Part shown: positions 35,172 through 42,901 of the stretch, one piece after another
How positions within the stretch are numbered: the stretch's first letter is position 1
How the letters are laid out: each line of letters opens with the position of its first letter
Origin: Streptomyces fulvoviolaceus
GTDB lineage: Bacteria > Actinomycetota > Actinomycetes > Streptomycetales > Streptomycetaceae
Direction of reading: 5' to 3'
DNA: 64,000 nt
Assembly: GCF_000718165.1 (NCBI RefSeq)
Contig: NZ_JOEY01000010.1
Location: forward strand, 1-64,000
The notes under the pieces: generated by a model
Seen by the model: the letters and a program-made list of their open reading frames with translations, nothing else
Told to the model about the DNA's origin: nothing
The model's database searches: none
Made by a program: the position numbers and the translations under genes

Positions 35172-35957
35172 TCAGACCTGCACCCGCGCCTGCTTCCTGA
35201 TCTCCTTCAGCCGCTCGGCCCCGAGTTGGACGGCCGTCCGCGTCGCGTCGGTCATCACGTCGCCGAGGCCGCCGTTGGTGAGGCCGATCGCGTCGTCGCC
35301 GACGCGGACGGCGGCGACGTCCAGGGTGAGCGTGGTCGGCTCACCGTCGGGCGACTCGCCGGTCATCATGATCAGCAGCCCCTGGCGGCCGTCCCCCACC
35401 TTCGGCAGCCGGGAGTCGGTGACCTGGACGCCCTGGACACCGTTGGCCACGGTCCTGGCCGCGAACTGACCGCACTTCTTCGGCAGTGTCTTCAGCCAGG
35501 CCAGCGTCCGGTCCACGTCCGCCGGCTTCCGGGCGACGACCTGGTAGCGGAGCTGCGCCTCGTTCCACTCGTCGTCCAGACCGACCACCGCCCGCGGCTG
35601 CGCGTCCGCGCCGAACAAGTCGTCGGCGTACAGGGCGTCGAGGAGCCGCTGGCAGTCGGGGCGTTTCGTCTTCGCCTTGAGCAGCCCGTCCCGCCAGGTC
35701 GCGGCCCCCTGCGTCGGCGTCCACGGCTCCCCCAGATCGGCATCCGTGACGAGCGCGGCCTGCGCCTGCGCCGCGGTGAGACCGGCGGCGGCCGGGGAAG
35801 GGGTGGGGGACTTCGGCGGCGCGCTGGTCGTGGGCACGATGGGCGCCTGCTCGGCCGTGGGCGGCGAACTGAGCGCGGAGCAGGCGGTGGTGCCGAGGAG
35901 GGTGCAGAGGGCGAGCACGGAGGCGGTGAGATGCGTGCGGGCCGGGGGTCGGGTCAT
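35172..35957 (-). CDS. Secreted lipoprotein of unknown function
   Basis: 261 residues from ATG at 35957 with AGGAGG upstream. Lipobox LGTTAC after a short hydrophobic stretch, then a Pro/Ser/Thr linker (~30-58) and a ~200-residue sensor-like domain (ALVTDADLGEPWTPTQG, RPDCQRLLDALYADDLFG, LPKKCGQFAARTV). Two Cys suggest a disulfide. It resembles the PknH-sensor-like lipoproteins of actinobacteria in size and layout only. Convergent with the second GAF-ANTAR gene by 16 bp. Confidence 0.8.
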   Translation of the reverse strand: MTRPPARTHLTASVLALCTLLGTTACSALSSPPTAEQAPIVPTTSAPPKSPTPSPAAAGLTAAQAQAALVTDADLGEPWTPTQGAATWRDGLLKAKTKRPDCQRLLDALYADDLFGADAQPRAVVGLDDEWNEAQLRYQVVARKPADVDRTLAWLKTLPKKCGQFAARTVANGVQGVQVTDSRLPKVGDGRQGLLIMMTGESPDGEPTTLTLDVAAVRVGDDAIGLTNGGLGDVMTDATRTAVQLGAERLKEIRKQARVQV

Positions 35958-36066
35958 CGGGGGTGCCTCCTGGGGCCTGCCGGGACGTGGACGCCGTACG
36001 GATCCCGTACGTGCTTCCACGTGATCACCGTGTCCGCCCACCCACCAGCGGTCCGGGCCGTCCGGG

Positions 36067-36429
36067 TTACCCCGCCGCGTTCACCCCGCACTGCCGCAAC
36101 AACCCCCGCACGTCCTCGTCCACCACTCGATACCGGACCACCCGCCCCTCCTTCTCCCCCTCCACGACCCCCGCCGCCCGCAGCAACCGCAGCGCCTGCG
36201 ACACGGCGGGGTCGTTCATGCCGGTGGCGATCGCGAGGTCGGACACGGCGAGCGGCCCCGTCCGGTACAGCGCGAGCAGCAGGGCCAGCCGGTTCGCGTC
36301 GGCGAGGAGGGAGAAGCGGTCGGCCCAGGTGCGGACGTGGTCGGGTTCGCCGATGGCGGCGATGGCGTCGCACACCCGGTGGCCGTCGATGGTGCGGCGG
36401 TCGGCACGGTCGGCCGGGACGAGATGCAT
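36067..36429 (-). CDS. ArsR/SmtB-family metal-sensing repressor
   Basis: 120 residues from ATG at 36429. Winged helix with recognition region MNDPAVSQALRLLRAAGVVEGEKEGR; N-terminal HRVCDAIAAIGEPDHVRTWADRF holds His/Cys/Asp that could be metal ligands, as in nickel/cobalt sensors of the NmtR/KmtR group. Divergent from the NiCoT gene across a region holding a 22-bp inverted repeat and a B12 riboswitch, so it most likely represses its own gene and possibly the transporter. Metal identity is inferred from context. Confidence 0.87.
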   Translation of the reverse strand: MHLVPADRADRRTIDGHRVCDAIAAIGEPDHVRTWADRFSLLADANRLALLLALYRTGPLAVSDLAIATGMNDPAVSQALRLLRAAGVVEGEKEGRVVRYRVVDEDVRGLLRQCGVNAAG

Positions 36430-36462
36430 GACGGCATCCTCGCAGGCAGCGGTATGTGATCT

Positions 36463-36484
36463 TGCATACCTGCGCAGGTGTGCA
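36463..36484. promoter_or_regulatory. Inverted-repeat operator for the ArsR protein
   Basis: TGCATACCTGC / GCAGGTGTGCA, 11-bp arms with one mismatch, beginning 34 bp upstream of the arsR-type start; a further TATGCAGG half-site follows at 36487-36494. Position and symmetry fit a SmtB-type dimer. Confidence 0.55.
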
Positions 36485-36524
36485 GCTATGCAGGAGAGCC
36501 GTCGCCCCCCTACCGTGGGCGGGC

Positions 36525-36683
36525 CGTGGTGCTCGGGAAGTCGGTGGAAAGCCGACGCGGCCCTCGCCACTGTGATGCGGGGAGTTCCCGTACCGTCCGG
36601 CACCCGCCGGGTCACTGGCCGCAAGGCCGGGAAGGCAGGTACGGAAACGTCTGACCTTCCCCCAAGCCAGGAGACCGGCCACG
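36525..36683 (+). promoter_or_regulatory. Cobalamin (AdoCbl) riboswitch
   Basis: Conserved blocks in order: GGTGCTCGGGAAGTCGGTGG, AAAGCCGACGCGG, TCGCCACTGTGA, GTCACTGG, CCGGGAAGGCAGGTACGG, and the B12 box AAGCCAGGAGACCGGCC (36664-36680). Ends ~43 bp before the NiCoT start, so B12 would shut off cobalt uptake. Confidence 0.93.
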
Positions 36684-36725
36684 GCATCTCACGAAGTGAT
36701 CCACGAGGTGCTGGAGCGTGACCGC

Positions 36726-37832
36726 ATGACCCTGCCCGACACCGCCCCCGCGCGGACGGCGTCCTTCAAGTGGCGCCGGGAGGACACCCTCAGGACCGCC
36801 GTGCTGATGGCGGTCATCGCGGCTCTGCACGTCGTCGCCTTCGGCATCCTCTTCCTGCTCGTCGTGCCGGAGCACTACGAGGTCGGCACCAAGGCCTTCG
36901 GCGTCGGACTCGGCATCACCGCCTACACCCTCGGCATGCGGCACGCGTTCGACGCCGACCACATCGCCGCGATCGACAACACCACCCGCAAGCTGATGGC
37001 CGACGGCAAGCGGCCGGTGTCGGTGGGCTTCTGGTTCGCGCTGGGCCACTCCAGCGTGGTGGTGCTGCTCGCCGCACTGATCGCGGGCGGCACCCAACTG
37101 GCCGGCAAGGTCATGAACGAGGGCTCGAGCACCCACCAGGTCCTCGGCGTTCTCGGTACGACGATCTCCGGCTCGTTCCTCTACCTCATCGCCGCCCTCA
37201 ACCTGGTCGCCCTGCTCGGCATCCTGAAGGTCTTCAAGGCGATGCGGGCGGGGGCGTACGACGAGAAGGAGCTCGAACAGCACCTGGATTCCCGGGGGTT
37301 CATGAACCGGATCCTGGGCCGCCTCACCAAGTCCATCAGCCGCCCGGGCCAGATGTACCCGCTCGGCTTCCTCTTCGGCCTCGGCTTCGACACGGCCACC
37401 GAGGTGACGCTGATGGTGATGGCGGGCTCGGGCGCGGCGGCCGGGCTCCCCTGGTACGCGATCCTCTGCCTGCCGCTCCTCTTCGCCGCCGGGATGAGCC
37501 TGTTCGACACCCTCGACGGCACGTTCATGAACTTCGCCTACCAGTGGGCGTTCTCGAACCCGGTCCGCAAGGTCTTCTACAACCTCGCCATCACGGGCCT
37601 GTCCATCGCCGTGGCCTTCTTCATCGGCACCATCGAGCTCGTCAGTGTCCTGCACGACAAGTTCGACCTCACCGACTCCGTCACCGGCTGGATCGCGGGC
37701 ATCGACCTCGACAGCGTCGGCTACATCATCGTCGGCCTGTTCGTGGTGGTGTGGGCGGCGGCCATCGCGTACTGGCGGCTCGCGAAGGTGGAACAGAGGT
37801 GGGTGGTGCAGCCCGCCGCGGACACGCGCTGA
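36726..37832 (+). CDS. NiCoT-family nickel/cobalt transporter
   Basis: 368 residues from ATG at 36726. Eight TM helices with the NiCoT signatures RHAFDADHIAAIDNTTRK in TM2 and LGFDTATEVTLM in the middle, plus SVGFWFALGHSSVV. These permeases import Ni2+ or Co2+ at high affinity. The B12 riboswitch ahead of it argues that cobalt for cobalamin synthesis is the physiological substrate. The divergent ArsR adds metal control. Confidence 0.95.
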   Translation: MTLPDTAPARTASFKWRREDTLRTAVLMAVIAALHVVAFGILFLLVVPEHYEVGTKAFGVGLGITAYTLGMRHAFDADHIAAIDNTTRKLMADGKRPVSVGFWFALGHSSVVVLLAALIAGGTQLAGKVMNEGSSTHQVLGVLGTTISGSFLYLIAALNLVALLGILKVFKAMRAGAYDEKELEQHLDSRGFMNRILGRLTKSISRPGQMYPLGFLFGLGFDTATEVTLMVMAGSGAAAGLPWYAILCLPLLFAAGMSLFDTLDGTFMNFAYQWAFSNPVRKVFYNLAITGLSIAVAFFIGTIELVSVLHDKFDLTDSVTGWIAGIDLDSVGYIIVGLFVVVWAAAIAYWRLAKVEQRWVVQPAADTR

Positions 37833-37858
37833 GCGGAGCGCGGCGATGCGGTGGCCGT

Positions 37859-38101
37859 ATGACCGACAGTCCGAAAGACGTCGTCGAGGCCGCGTTCCGG
37901 TACTACAGGTCACAGGACCATGACGCGGCCTTCCCCCTCTACGCCGACGAGTTCACCTTCCTGAAGGAACAGCGCCTGTTGCCAAGCGCTCCGCTGGAAG
38001 TCCGGTGCGTCGACCGCGGGTCCGTTGTGGCTGGTCGCGCAGTTCCCCGCGCCCCTTTGGGGAGCTGCCGAACCGTACCGGACTTCGCCGGACCCGCTTA
38101 G
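37859..38101 (+). pseudogene. Truncated SnoaL/NTF2-like gene
   Basis: The open frame from ATG at 37859 begins as an NTF2/SnoaL-like fold (MTDSPKDVVEAAFRYYRSQD, HDAAFPLYADEF) but after ~45 residues runs into dispersed repeat DNA and stops at 38101. The usual family length is 120-140 residues, so this is a remnant. Its last bases overlap the stop of the convergent nucleoside hydrolase. Confidence 0.6.
38025..38070. repeat. Dispersed repeat, decayed copy
   Basis: GTGGCTGGTCGCGCAGTTCC and CCGCGCCCCTTTGGGG match the inverted form of the unit at 15950-16007. It marks the truncation point of the SnoaL-like remnant. Confidence 0.6.
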
Positions 38102-39060
38102 ATCTGCTCCACCGTCGACAGCCACAGCTTCACGTAGCGCTCCACGTCCACCTCCAACGCCACGTCCACGAAGGTCAGTTCGCGCTCGCCCTCGTGGATC
38201 TCGGACTCGCCGGGGCGCGGGCGGCGGTCGACGATCGTCTGGCCGCGGGTGGGGCCGGGGGACAGGGAGACCTCGACCGGGAGGTGTGCGGTGGTGATGC
38301 CCCCGGGGTCGACGACCGCGCAGACCGCGCCCGCGTCGCCGAGGCCGCCCGTGGGGGTGGGGTCGCCGGAGGTGGCGGGGTCGCGGTGGGCGAGGAGTTC
38401 GCCGGCCATGCGCAGGCTCGGTTCCGAACTCGTGCGCAGTCGCTGCACGTCCGCCGCCGGGACGATGACCCGCTCGAACACGTCGAGGCCGTACATCGTG
38501 ATCGGCACCCCGGCCGTCAGCAGGACCGCGGCCGCCTCCGGGTCGTGCCAGACGTTGAACTCGGCGACCGGTGTGGCGTTCCCGGTGGCCACCGCGCCGC
38601 CCATGAACACGATCCGCTCGATGTTCCGCACCACCTCGGGGTGGGTGCGCAGCAGCAGCGCGATGTTCGTCAGCGGTGCGGTGGGGATCAGCGTGACCGG
38701 CCTCGGGGAGGCGAGGATCTCCCGCCGCAGCAGCGTCACCGCGTCCACGTCGAGAGGCACCCGGGTCGGCGCGGGCAGCCCCAGGTCGCCCATCCCGTCC
38801 TGCCCGTGCACATGCGCGGCCGTACGGACCGGCTCGATCAACGGCCGCTCGGCACCCCGCGCCACCGGGATGTCCGGCGCCCCCGCCTGCTCCAGCACGG
38901 TCAGGGTGTTGCGCACGACCCCGTCGACGTCCGTGTTCCCGGCCACGCAGGTGACCGCGCGCAGGTCGAGCCCCGGGTGGTGTACGGCGAACAGCAGGGC
39001 CAGGGCGTCGTCGACACCGGTGTCGCAGTCGATGATCACCGGGATGGGCTGACCGGTCAC
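38098..39060 (-). CDS. Inosine/uridine-preferring nucleoside hydrolase
   Basis: 320 residues, GTG at 39060. IUNH family: N-terminal IDCDTGVDDALALL calcium/catalytic Asp cluster, AVTCVAGNTDVDGVVRNTLTVLE, TAPLTNIALLL, IVFMGGAVATGNATPVAEFNVWHDPEAAAVL and YGLDVFERV. Hydrolyses ribonucleosides to base and ribose in nucleoside salvage. The Cys-free active site class cannot be decided by eye. It ends overlapping the SnoaL remnant and starts 37 bp downstream of the thrS stop on the same strand, so may be co-transcribed with thrS. Confidence 0.93.
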   Translation of the reverse strand: MTGQPIPVIIDCDTGVDDALALLFAVHHPGLDLRAVTCVAGNTDVDGVVRNTLTVLEQAGAPDIPVARGAERPLIEPVRTAAHVHGQDGMGDLGLPAPTRVPLDVDAVTLLRREILASPRPVTLIPTAPLTNIALLLRTHPEVVRNIERIVFMGGAVATGNATPVAEFNVWHDPEAAAVLLTAGVPITMYGLDVFERVIVPAADVQRLRTSSEPSLRMAGELLAHRDPATSGDPTPTGGLGDAGAVCAVVDPGGITTAHLPVEVSLSPGPTRGQTIVDRRPRPGESEIHEGERELTFVDVALEVDVERYVKLWLSTVEQI

Positions 39061-39097
39061 GGCCGTGCTCCTCTCTGCGGGCTTATGTGAAGTGACC

Positions 39098-40321
39098 TTA
39101 CGCAGCCGACCAGAGTTCGGCGGCCCGAGCCCCGGCCACGGCCCCGATCCTCCGCAGCAGTTCCTCCACCGGCACGGCTCCCGGCCTGCGGCCGTCCCGC
39201 AGCCGTACGGCCGCGCAGTCGCCCTCGGCCTCCCTCTCCCCGATCACCGCCAGGTACGGCACGAGCCGCGCCGCCCGGACGCGGGCACCGAGGGTGCCGT
39301 GCTCGGGGCCGGCGAGTTCGGCCCGTAGACCGTGCGCGAGAGCCCGCCGTACGACGGTGTGCGCCTGTTCCTCCTGCTCCCGCCCCACCGGCAGCACCAC
39401 CAGCTGCACGGGCGCGAGCCACGCCGGGAACGCGCCGCCGTGCTCCTCGACGAGATGCGCGACCGCCCGTTCGACGCTGCCGATGACGCTGCGGTGCACC
39501 ATGACCGGTCGGTGTTTCGCCCCGTCGGCGCCGATGTAGTGCAGGTCGAAGCGTTCGGGCTGGTGGAAGTCGATCTGGACGGTGGAGAGGGTGGACTCGC
39601 GGCCGGCGGGGTCCTGGATCTGGACGTCGATCTTGGGGCCGTAGAAGGCGGCCTCGCCCTCGGCTTCCTCGTAGACGATCCCGTCCAGCGCCTGTCGGAG
39701 CAGGGCGGTGGCCCGTCGCCACAGCTCGGGATCGGCCACGTACTTGCCGCCGTCACCCGGGAGGGAGAGGCGGTACCGGGCGGCACGGATGCCGAGATCG
39801 GCGTACGCGCGACCGATCAGCTCCAGCGCGCCCCGAGCCTCCTCCACCGCCTGCTCCAGGGTGCAGAAGACGTGCGCGTCGTTGAGCTGGATGGACCGGA
39901 CCCGGGTCAGCCCGCCGAGCACACCCGACAGCTCGGAGCGGTACATGCCGCCCAACTCGGCCATGCGGAAGGGCAGTTCACGGTAGCTGTGCGACCGCGA
40001 CCGGTAGATGAGGGCATGGTGGGGGCAGAGGCTGGGCCGCAGCACGACCTCCTCCGCGCCCAGCTGCATCGGCGGGAACATGTCGTCGCTGTAGTGGGAC
40101 CAGTGCCCCGAGATCTCGTACAGCTCCCGCTTGCCGAGGACGGGCGAGTACACGTGCCGGTAGCCGGCCGCGAGCTCGGCCTCCCGGACGTACTCCTCCA
40201 GGGCGTGCCGTACGACGGCCCCGTCGGGCAGCCAGTACGGCAGCCCCGCGCCCATCAACGGGTCGGTGTCGAACAGGTCGAGTTCACGGCCGAGTCGGCG
40301 GTGGTCGTGGACGGCGGTCAT
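39098..40321 (-). CDS. thrS: Threonyl-tRNA synthetase, short form lacking TGS and editing domains
   Basis: 407 residues from ATG at 40321 with GGGAG upstream. Class II core: motif 1 LEEYVREAELAAGYRHVYSP, motif 2 FRMAELGGMYRSE, motif 3 HRSVIGSVERAVAHL, zinc ligands in RPSLCPHH (Cys), then VQIDFHQPERF, and a C-terminal anticodon-binding domain (LAPVQLVVLPVGREQEEQA). Standard ThrRS is ~650 residues with N-terminal TGS and N2 editing domains; these are absent, so mischarged Ser-tRNA would need editing in trans. Probably a second ThrRS paralogue. A threonine-rich leader peptide and hairpin precede it. Confidence 0.93.
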   Translation of the reverse strand: MTAVHDHRRLGRELDLFDTDPLMGAGLPYWLPDGAVVRHALEEYVREAELAAGYRHVYSPVLGKRELYEISGHWSHYSDDMFPPMQLGAEEVVLRPSLCPHHALIYRSRSHSYRELPFRMAELGGMYRSELSGVLGGLTRVRSIQLNDAHVFCTLEQAVEEARGALELIGRAYADLGIRAARYRLSLPGDGGKYVADPELWRRATALLRQALDGIVYEEAEGEAAFYGPKIDVQIQDPAGRESTLSTVQIDFHQPERFDLHYIGADGAKHRPVMVHRSVIGSVERAVAHLVEEHGGAFPAWLAPVQLVVLPVGREQEEQAHTVVRRALAHGLRAELAGPEHGTLGARVRAARLVPYLAVIGEREAEGDCAAVRLRDGRRPGAVPVEELLRRIGAVAGARAAELWSAA

Positions 40322-40371
40322 GGCGGTCTCCCTCGCTCGGGAGGGGCGAGAGGAACCGGGGGACGGAACGG

Positions 40372-40403
40372 CGAAGCCCCGGGGCACTCGCCCCGGGGCT
40401 TCG
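40372..40403. terminator. Attenuator/terminator hairpin in the thrS leader
   Basis: Perfect 13-bp GC-rich stem (40372-40384 with 40391-40403), 6-nt loop, lying between the leader-peptide stop (40418) and the thrS start (40321) on the minus strand. Confidence 0.75.
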
Positions 40404-40410
40404 GACTCAG

Positions 40411-41397
40411 TCAGCAGTCAGCGCGCCGGGACACTGTCCGGCGTCGTCGTGAGAGACAAGTGGGCGCGCTGCATGGGGGTGACGGTAGCGGGAGGGAGGG
40501 GGCGGGGGCGAGGGATTTTCGGCCCGCCGTGTGCACCACGGCCACCGCCGACAGAGCGACCCCCAGGCCGACAGCCGTCTGCACGGTGAACGGTTCGTCG
40601 AACATCGCGGCGCCCCAGACCGCCGTGACGGGTGCCATCAGGAACATGAGGGTGTTGACCCTCGTGATGCCGGAGCGCTGGAGGACGAGCCAGTAGAGGC
40701 CGTAGCCGCCGAAGGTCGAGAGGGTGACCAGCCAGGCGATCGCCAGCCAGAACGACGGGGCGGAGGGCGGGGCGGCAGCCCCGGTCGCGAGGGCTGCGGT
40801 CGTGAAGACCACGGCGCTGGTGGTGCAGTGGACGGTCATCGACACGGTGGGCGGGACGGGGGTGCGGGAACGCTGGTCCAGGAAGGTGGCCGCCACCAGG
40901 GAGAGCATCCCGGCGAACGGTATGAGGTACGTCCACCACGCCACGCCGCTGCTCGCCCCCGCGTCGGCCGTGGTGACGACGGCGACGCCGCCGAGGCCCA
41001 GGCACAGGCCGAGCCACTGCCTGCCCGAGACGTACTGGTGCAGGAGCGGGCCGGCCAGGGCTCCCGCCACCAGGGGCTGGGTGCCGTCGATCAGGGCGGT
41101 CGTGCCGCTGGAGACGCCGAGTTGGATGGCGTAGTAGACGGTGAGCAGGTAGCCGCTCTGGGAGAGGAGCCCGATCACGGCCTGCCGTCCGACGGTGCTC
41201 GGGGTCAGGGTCCGCCACCAGCCGCGGCCCGCGGCCACCGCGGCCAGGACGACTGCCAGCGGCAGGAACCGCCACATCAGGATCGTCACCGCCCCGGCGT
41301 CCTGAGCGCCCAGCTTGGCGCCGACGAAGCCTGAGCTCCAGCACAGCACGAAGGCGGCGGAGAGCAGGAAGTCCATGGTCATCACCGTTGACTGCAT
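40411..41397 (-). CDS. EamA/RhtA-type drug/metabolite exporter
   Basis: 328 residues. Ten TM helices in two EamA halves (FLLSAAFVLCWSSGFVGAKLG; AIAWLVTLSTFGGYGLYWLV; LMFLMAPVTAVWGAAMFDEPF). The start may be ATG at 41397, 41382 or 41376 (MDFLLSAAF). The normal family end is near VAVVHTAGRKS; the last ~33 residues (Pro/Ser/Arg-rich) run over the thrS leader in another frame. EamA members export amino acids or drugs. Divergent from a TetR gene with which it shares two operator copies. Confidence 0.87.
   Translation of the reverse strand: MQSTVMTMDFLLSAAFVLCWSSGFVGAKLGAQDAGAVTILMWRFLPLAVVLAAVAAGRGWWRTLTPSTVGRQAVIGLLSQSGYLLTVYYAIQLGVSSGTTALIDGTQPLVAGALAGPLLHQYVSGRQWLGLCLGLGGVAVVTTADAGASSGVAWWTYLIPFAGMLSLVAATFLDQRSRTPVPPTVSMTVHCTTSAVVFTTAALATGAAAPPSAPSFWLAIAWLVTLSTFGGYGLYWLVLQRSGITRVNTLMFLMAPVTAVWGAAMFDEPFTVQTAVGLGVALSAVAVVHTAGRKSLAPAPSLPLPSPPCSAPTCLSRRRRTVSRRADC
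40418..40474 (-). CDS. Threonine-rich leader peptide of thrS
   Basis: 18 residues, MQRAHLSLTTTPDSVPAR, with three consecutive ACG threonine codons. It is followed by the hairpin at 40372-40403 and then thrS, the classic layout of ribosome-mediated attenuation. No Shine-Dalgarno is seen, but TACCGT (TANNNT) lies 7 nt before the ATG, so the mRNA may be leaderless. It is nested in the 3' end of the EamA frame. Confidence 0.7.
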   Translation of the reverse strand: MQRAHLSLTTTPDSVPAR

Positions 41398-41404
41398 TGA
41401 CTAA

Positions 41405-41452
41405 ACAGATCGGTATACCTGTCGAACCGCCCACTATACAGATCGGTATAGT
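41405..41452. promoter_or_regulatory. Two copies of a TetR operator
   Basis: ACAGATCGGTATA occurs at 41405-41417 and 41438-41450, 33 bp apart (about three helical turns). The second sits in the palindrome ACTATAC-AGATCG-GTATAGT (41433-41452); its right arm TATAGT would be the -10 box of the TetR gene, whose ATG follows after 8 nt, implying autorepression and a leaderless mRNA. Confidence 0.65.
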
Positions 41453-41460
41453 CTGGATCC

Positions 41461-42024
41461 ATGGGTACCAGGCGGATCACCATGACCCCCGGCGCGCGCC
41501 GCGCCCTCGCGGCCGCGTCCCGGCTGTTCTACGAGCGCGGCATCCACGCGGTCGGTGTGGACCTGATCGCCGCCGAGGCCGGGGTCACCAAGAAGACGCT
41601 CTACGACCGGTTCGGGTCCAAGGAACAGATCGTCGTCGAGTACCTCGCGGACCGGGACGAGCGCTGGCGGGCGTACGTCACCGAGCGGCTCGAACACGCC
41701 GGGCCCGGGTCCGTCGAGCGCGTCCTCGCGGTCTTCGACGCCTCGAAGTCATGGATGGACGAGAACAGTTCCAAGGGATGCAGCATGGTCAACGCGCATG
41801 CCGAGATCAGCGACCCCGCTCATCCGGCGTACGCGATCATCGCCGGCCAGAAGGAGTGGATGCTCCAGCTGTTCACCGACCTGGCTCCCGGATCGGCCCG
41901 CTCCCTCATGCTCCTGCACGAGGGAGCCCTGGTCGCCCACGGCCTGCGCATCTTCCCCGACCCGATCGGTCACGCCCGCGACCAGGCGGCTGAACTGCTC
42001 GCCACCCCACCGGAGATCCCGTAA
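41461..42024 (+). CDS. TetR-family repressor of the EamA exporter
   Basis: 187 residues from ATG at 41461. N-terminal HTH: RRALAAASRLFYERGIHAVGVDLIAAEAGVTKKTLYDRFGSKEQIVVEYL. The C-terminal ligand domain has KGCSMVNAHAEI and ends in a helix bundle, typical of the YxaF/AcrR-like subgroup with exporter partners. It is divergent from the EamA gene and both starts flank the duplicated operator, so it most likely senses the exported compound. Confidence 0.93.
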   Translation: MGTRRITMTPGARRALAAASRLFYERGIHAVGVDLIAAEAGVTKKTLYDRFGSKEQIVVEYLADRDERWRAYVTERLEHAGPGSVERVLAVFDASKSWMDENSSKGCSMVNAHAEISDPAHPAYAIIAGQKEWMLQLFTDLAPGSARSLMLLHEGALVAHGLRIFPDPIGHARDQAAELLATPPEIP

Positions 42025-42113
42025 GGGCACCGACCTTCTCACCCGGGCCCCAGTACTAGGCTGCTGCCGCTGAACGACCTTTCGACGCACGGAAATCGGG
42101 AAAGGTGGCGGCG

Positions 42114-42846
42114 ATGCCGCTGAGCACCGGGGAGTCGGAGTCCATCGGGTCCATAGGCGGCTATGAGCTCGTCGACCGGCTCGGCAGCGGTGGCATGGGC
42201 ATCGTCTACCTGGGACGCGCGGCCTCGGGGTGGCAGGTCGCGGTCAAGGTCGTGCATGCGCAGTACGCGTTGGACGAGGAGTTCCGGGCGCGGTTCCGGC
42301 AGGAGATCGCGGCGGCCCGGCGGGTGAGCGGTGCGTTCTTTCGCCGTTCCGCGGGTTGACACGGACTCCGCGGTGACCTGGGGCGACGCGTACGAGGCGC
42401 TGCTGCGGGTGAACCCGGGCAGCGGTGCCGTCGAGCGGGTTCCGCTGACGGGATCACCGACCGGCGTCGCCTCCCTGGCGGGCGGCGTCGTCTACGTCGT
42501 ACGGGAGGACGGAACGGTCACCGCCGTGTCGGTGGCCGACGGCAGACAACTGTGGCGGCAGGCGACGGAGATGGAGAGCCTGTCGGGACCGGTGGTGTCG
42601 ACGACGTACGACAGCGTGTACTTCGTCAGTCGATTCGGCCGTCTGCCGGCGCTGGACCGTGACACCGGCGCGGAGCGATGGCACACGGCCGGGCTGGACA
42701 GCGCGGGGGGCGTGACGGAGGGGGCGAGCCTGCTGCTGGTCAAGGACGCGATCGTGGCGACGGCGCTCGGCACGGCCCTCTCGGTGAGTCCGGACCGCCC
42801 CACCGCCCGGCAGCCGACCGCCGCCGCGAGCGCCACCGCGAACTGA
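42114..42846 (+). pseudogene. Ser/Thr kinase-PQQ beta-propeller gene with internal deletion
   Basis: The 5' part encodes the start of a PknB-type kinase (YELVDRLGSGGMGIVYLGRA, VAVKVVHAQYALDEEFRARF, AARRVSGA) and stops at 42359. The next frame from ~42331 encodes the end of a PQQ-like propeller (GVVYVVREDGTVTAVSVADG, RQLWRQATEMESLSGPVVS, PALDRDTGAERW). The kinase catalytic loop and half the propeller are missing, so a deletion of over 1 kb joined the two ends out of frame near 42335. An intact homologue would be a 650-720-residue kinase sensing through its propeller. Confidence 0.8.
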
Positions 42847-42847
42847 C

Positions 42848-42882
42848 CGGTGCCGGACGGGCGTTCAGCCCGTCCGGCACCG
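42848..42882. terminator. Bidirectional hairpin terminator
   Basis: Perfect 15-bp stem (42848-42862 with 42868-42882) and 5-nt loop between the kinase remnant and the convergent LAETG gene. Confidence 0.8.
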
Positions 42883-42901
42883 AGGCGTCACCTGACGGTG
42901 A

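Noticed and set aside
40322..40474. T-box riboswitch before thrS
   Set aside because: No T-box consensus or specifier stem is visible; a Thr-codon leader peptide plus hairpin explains the region better.
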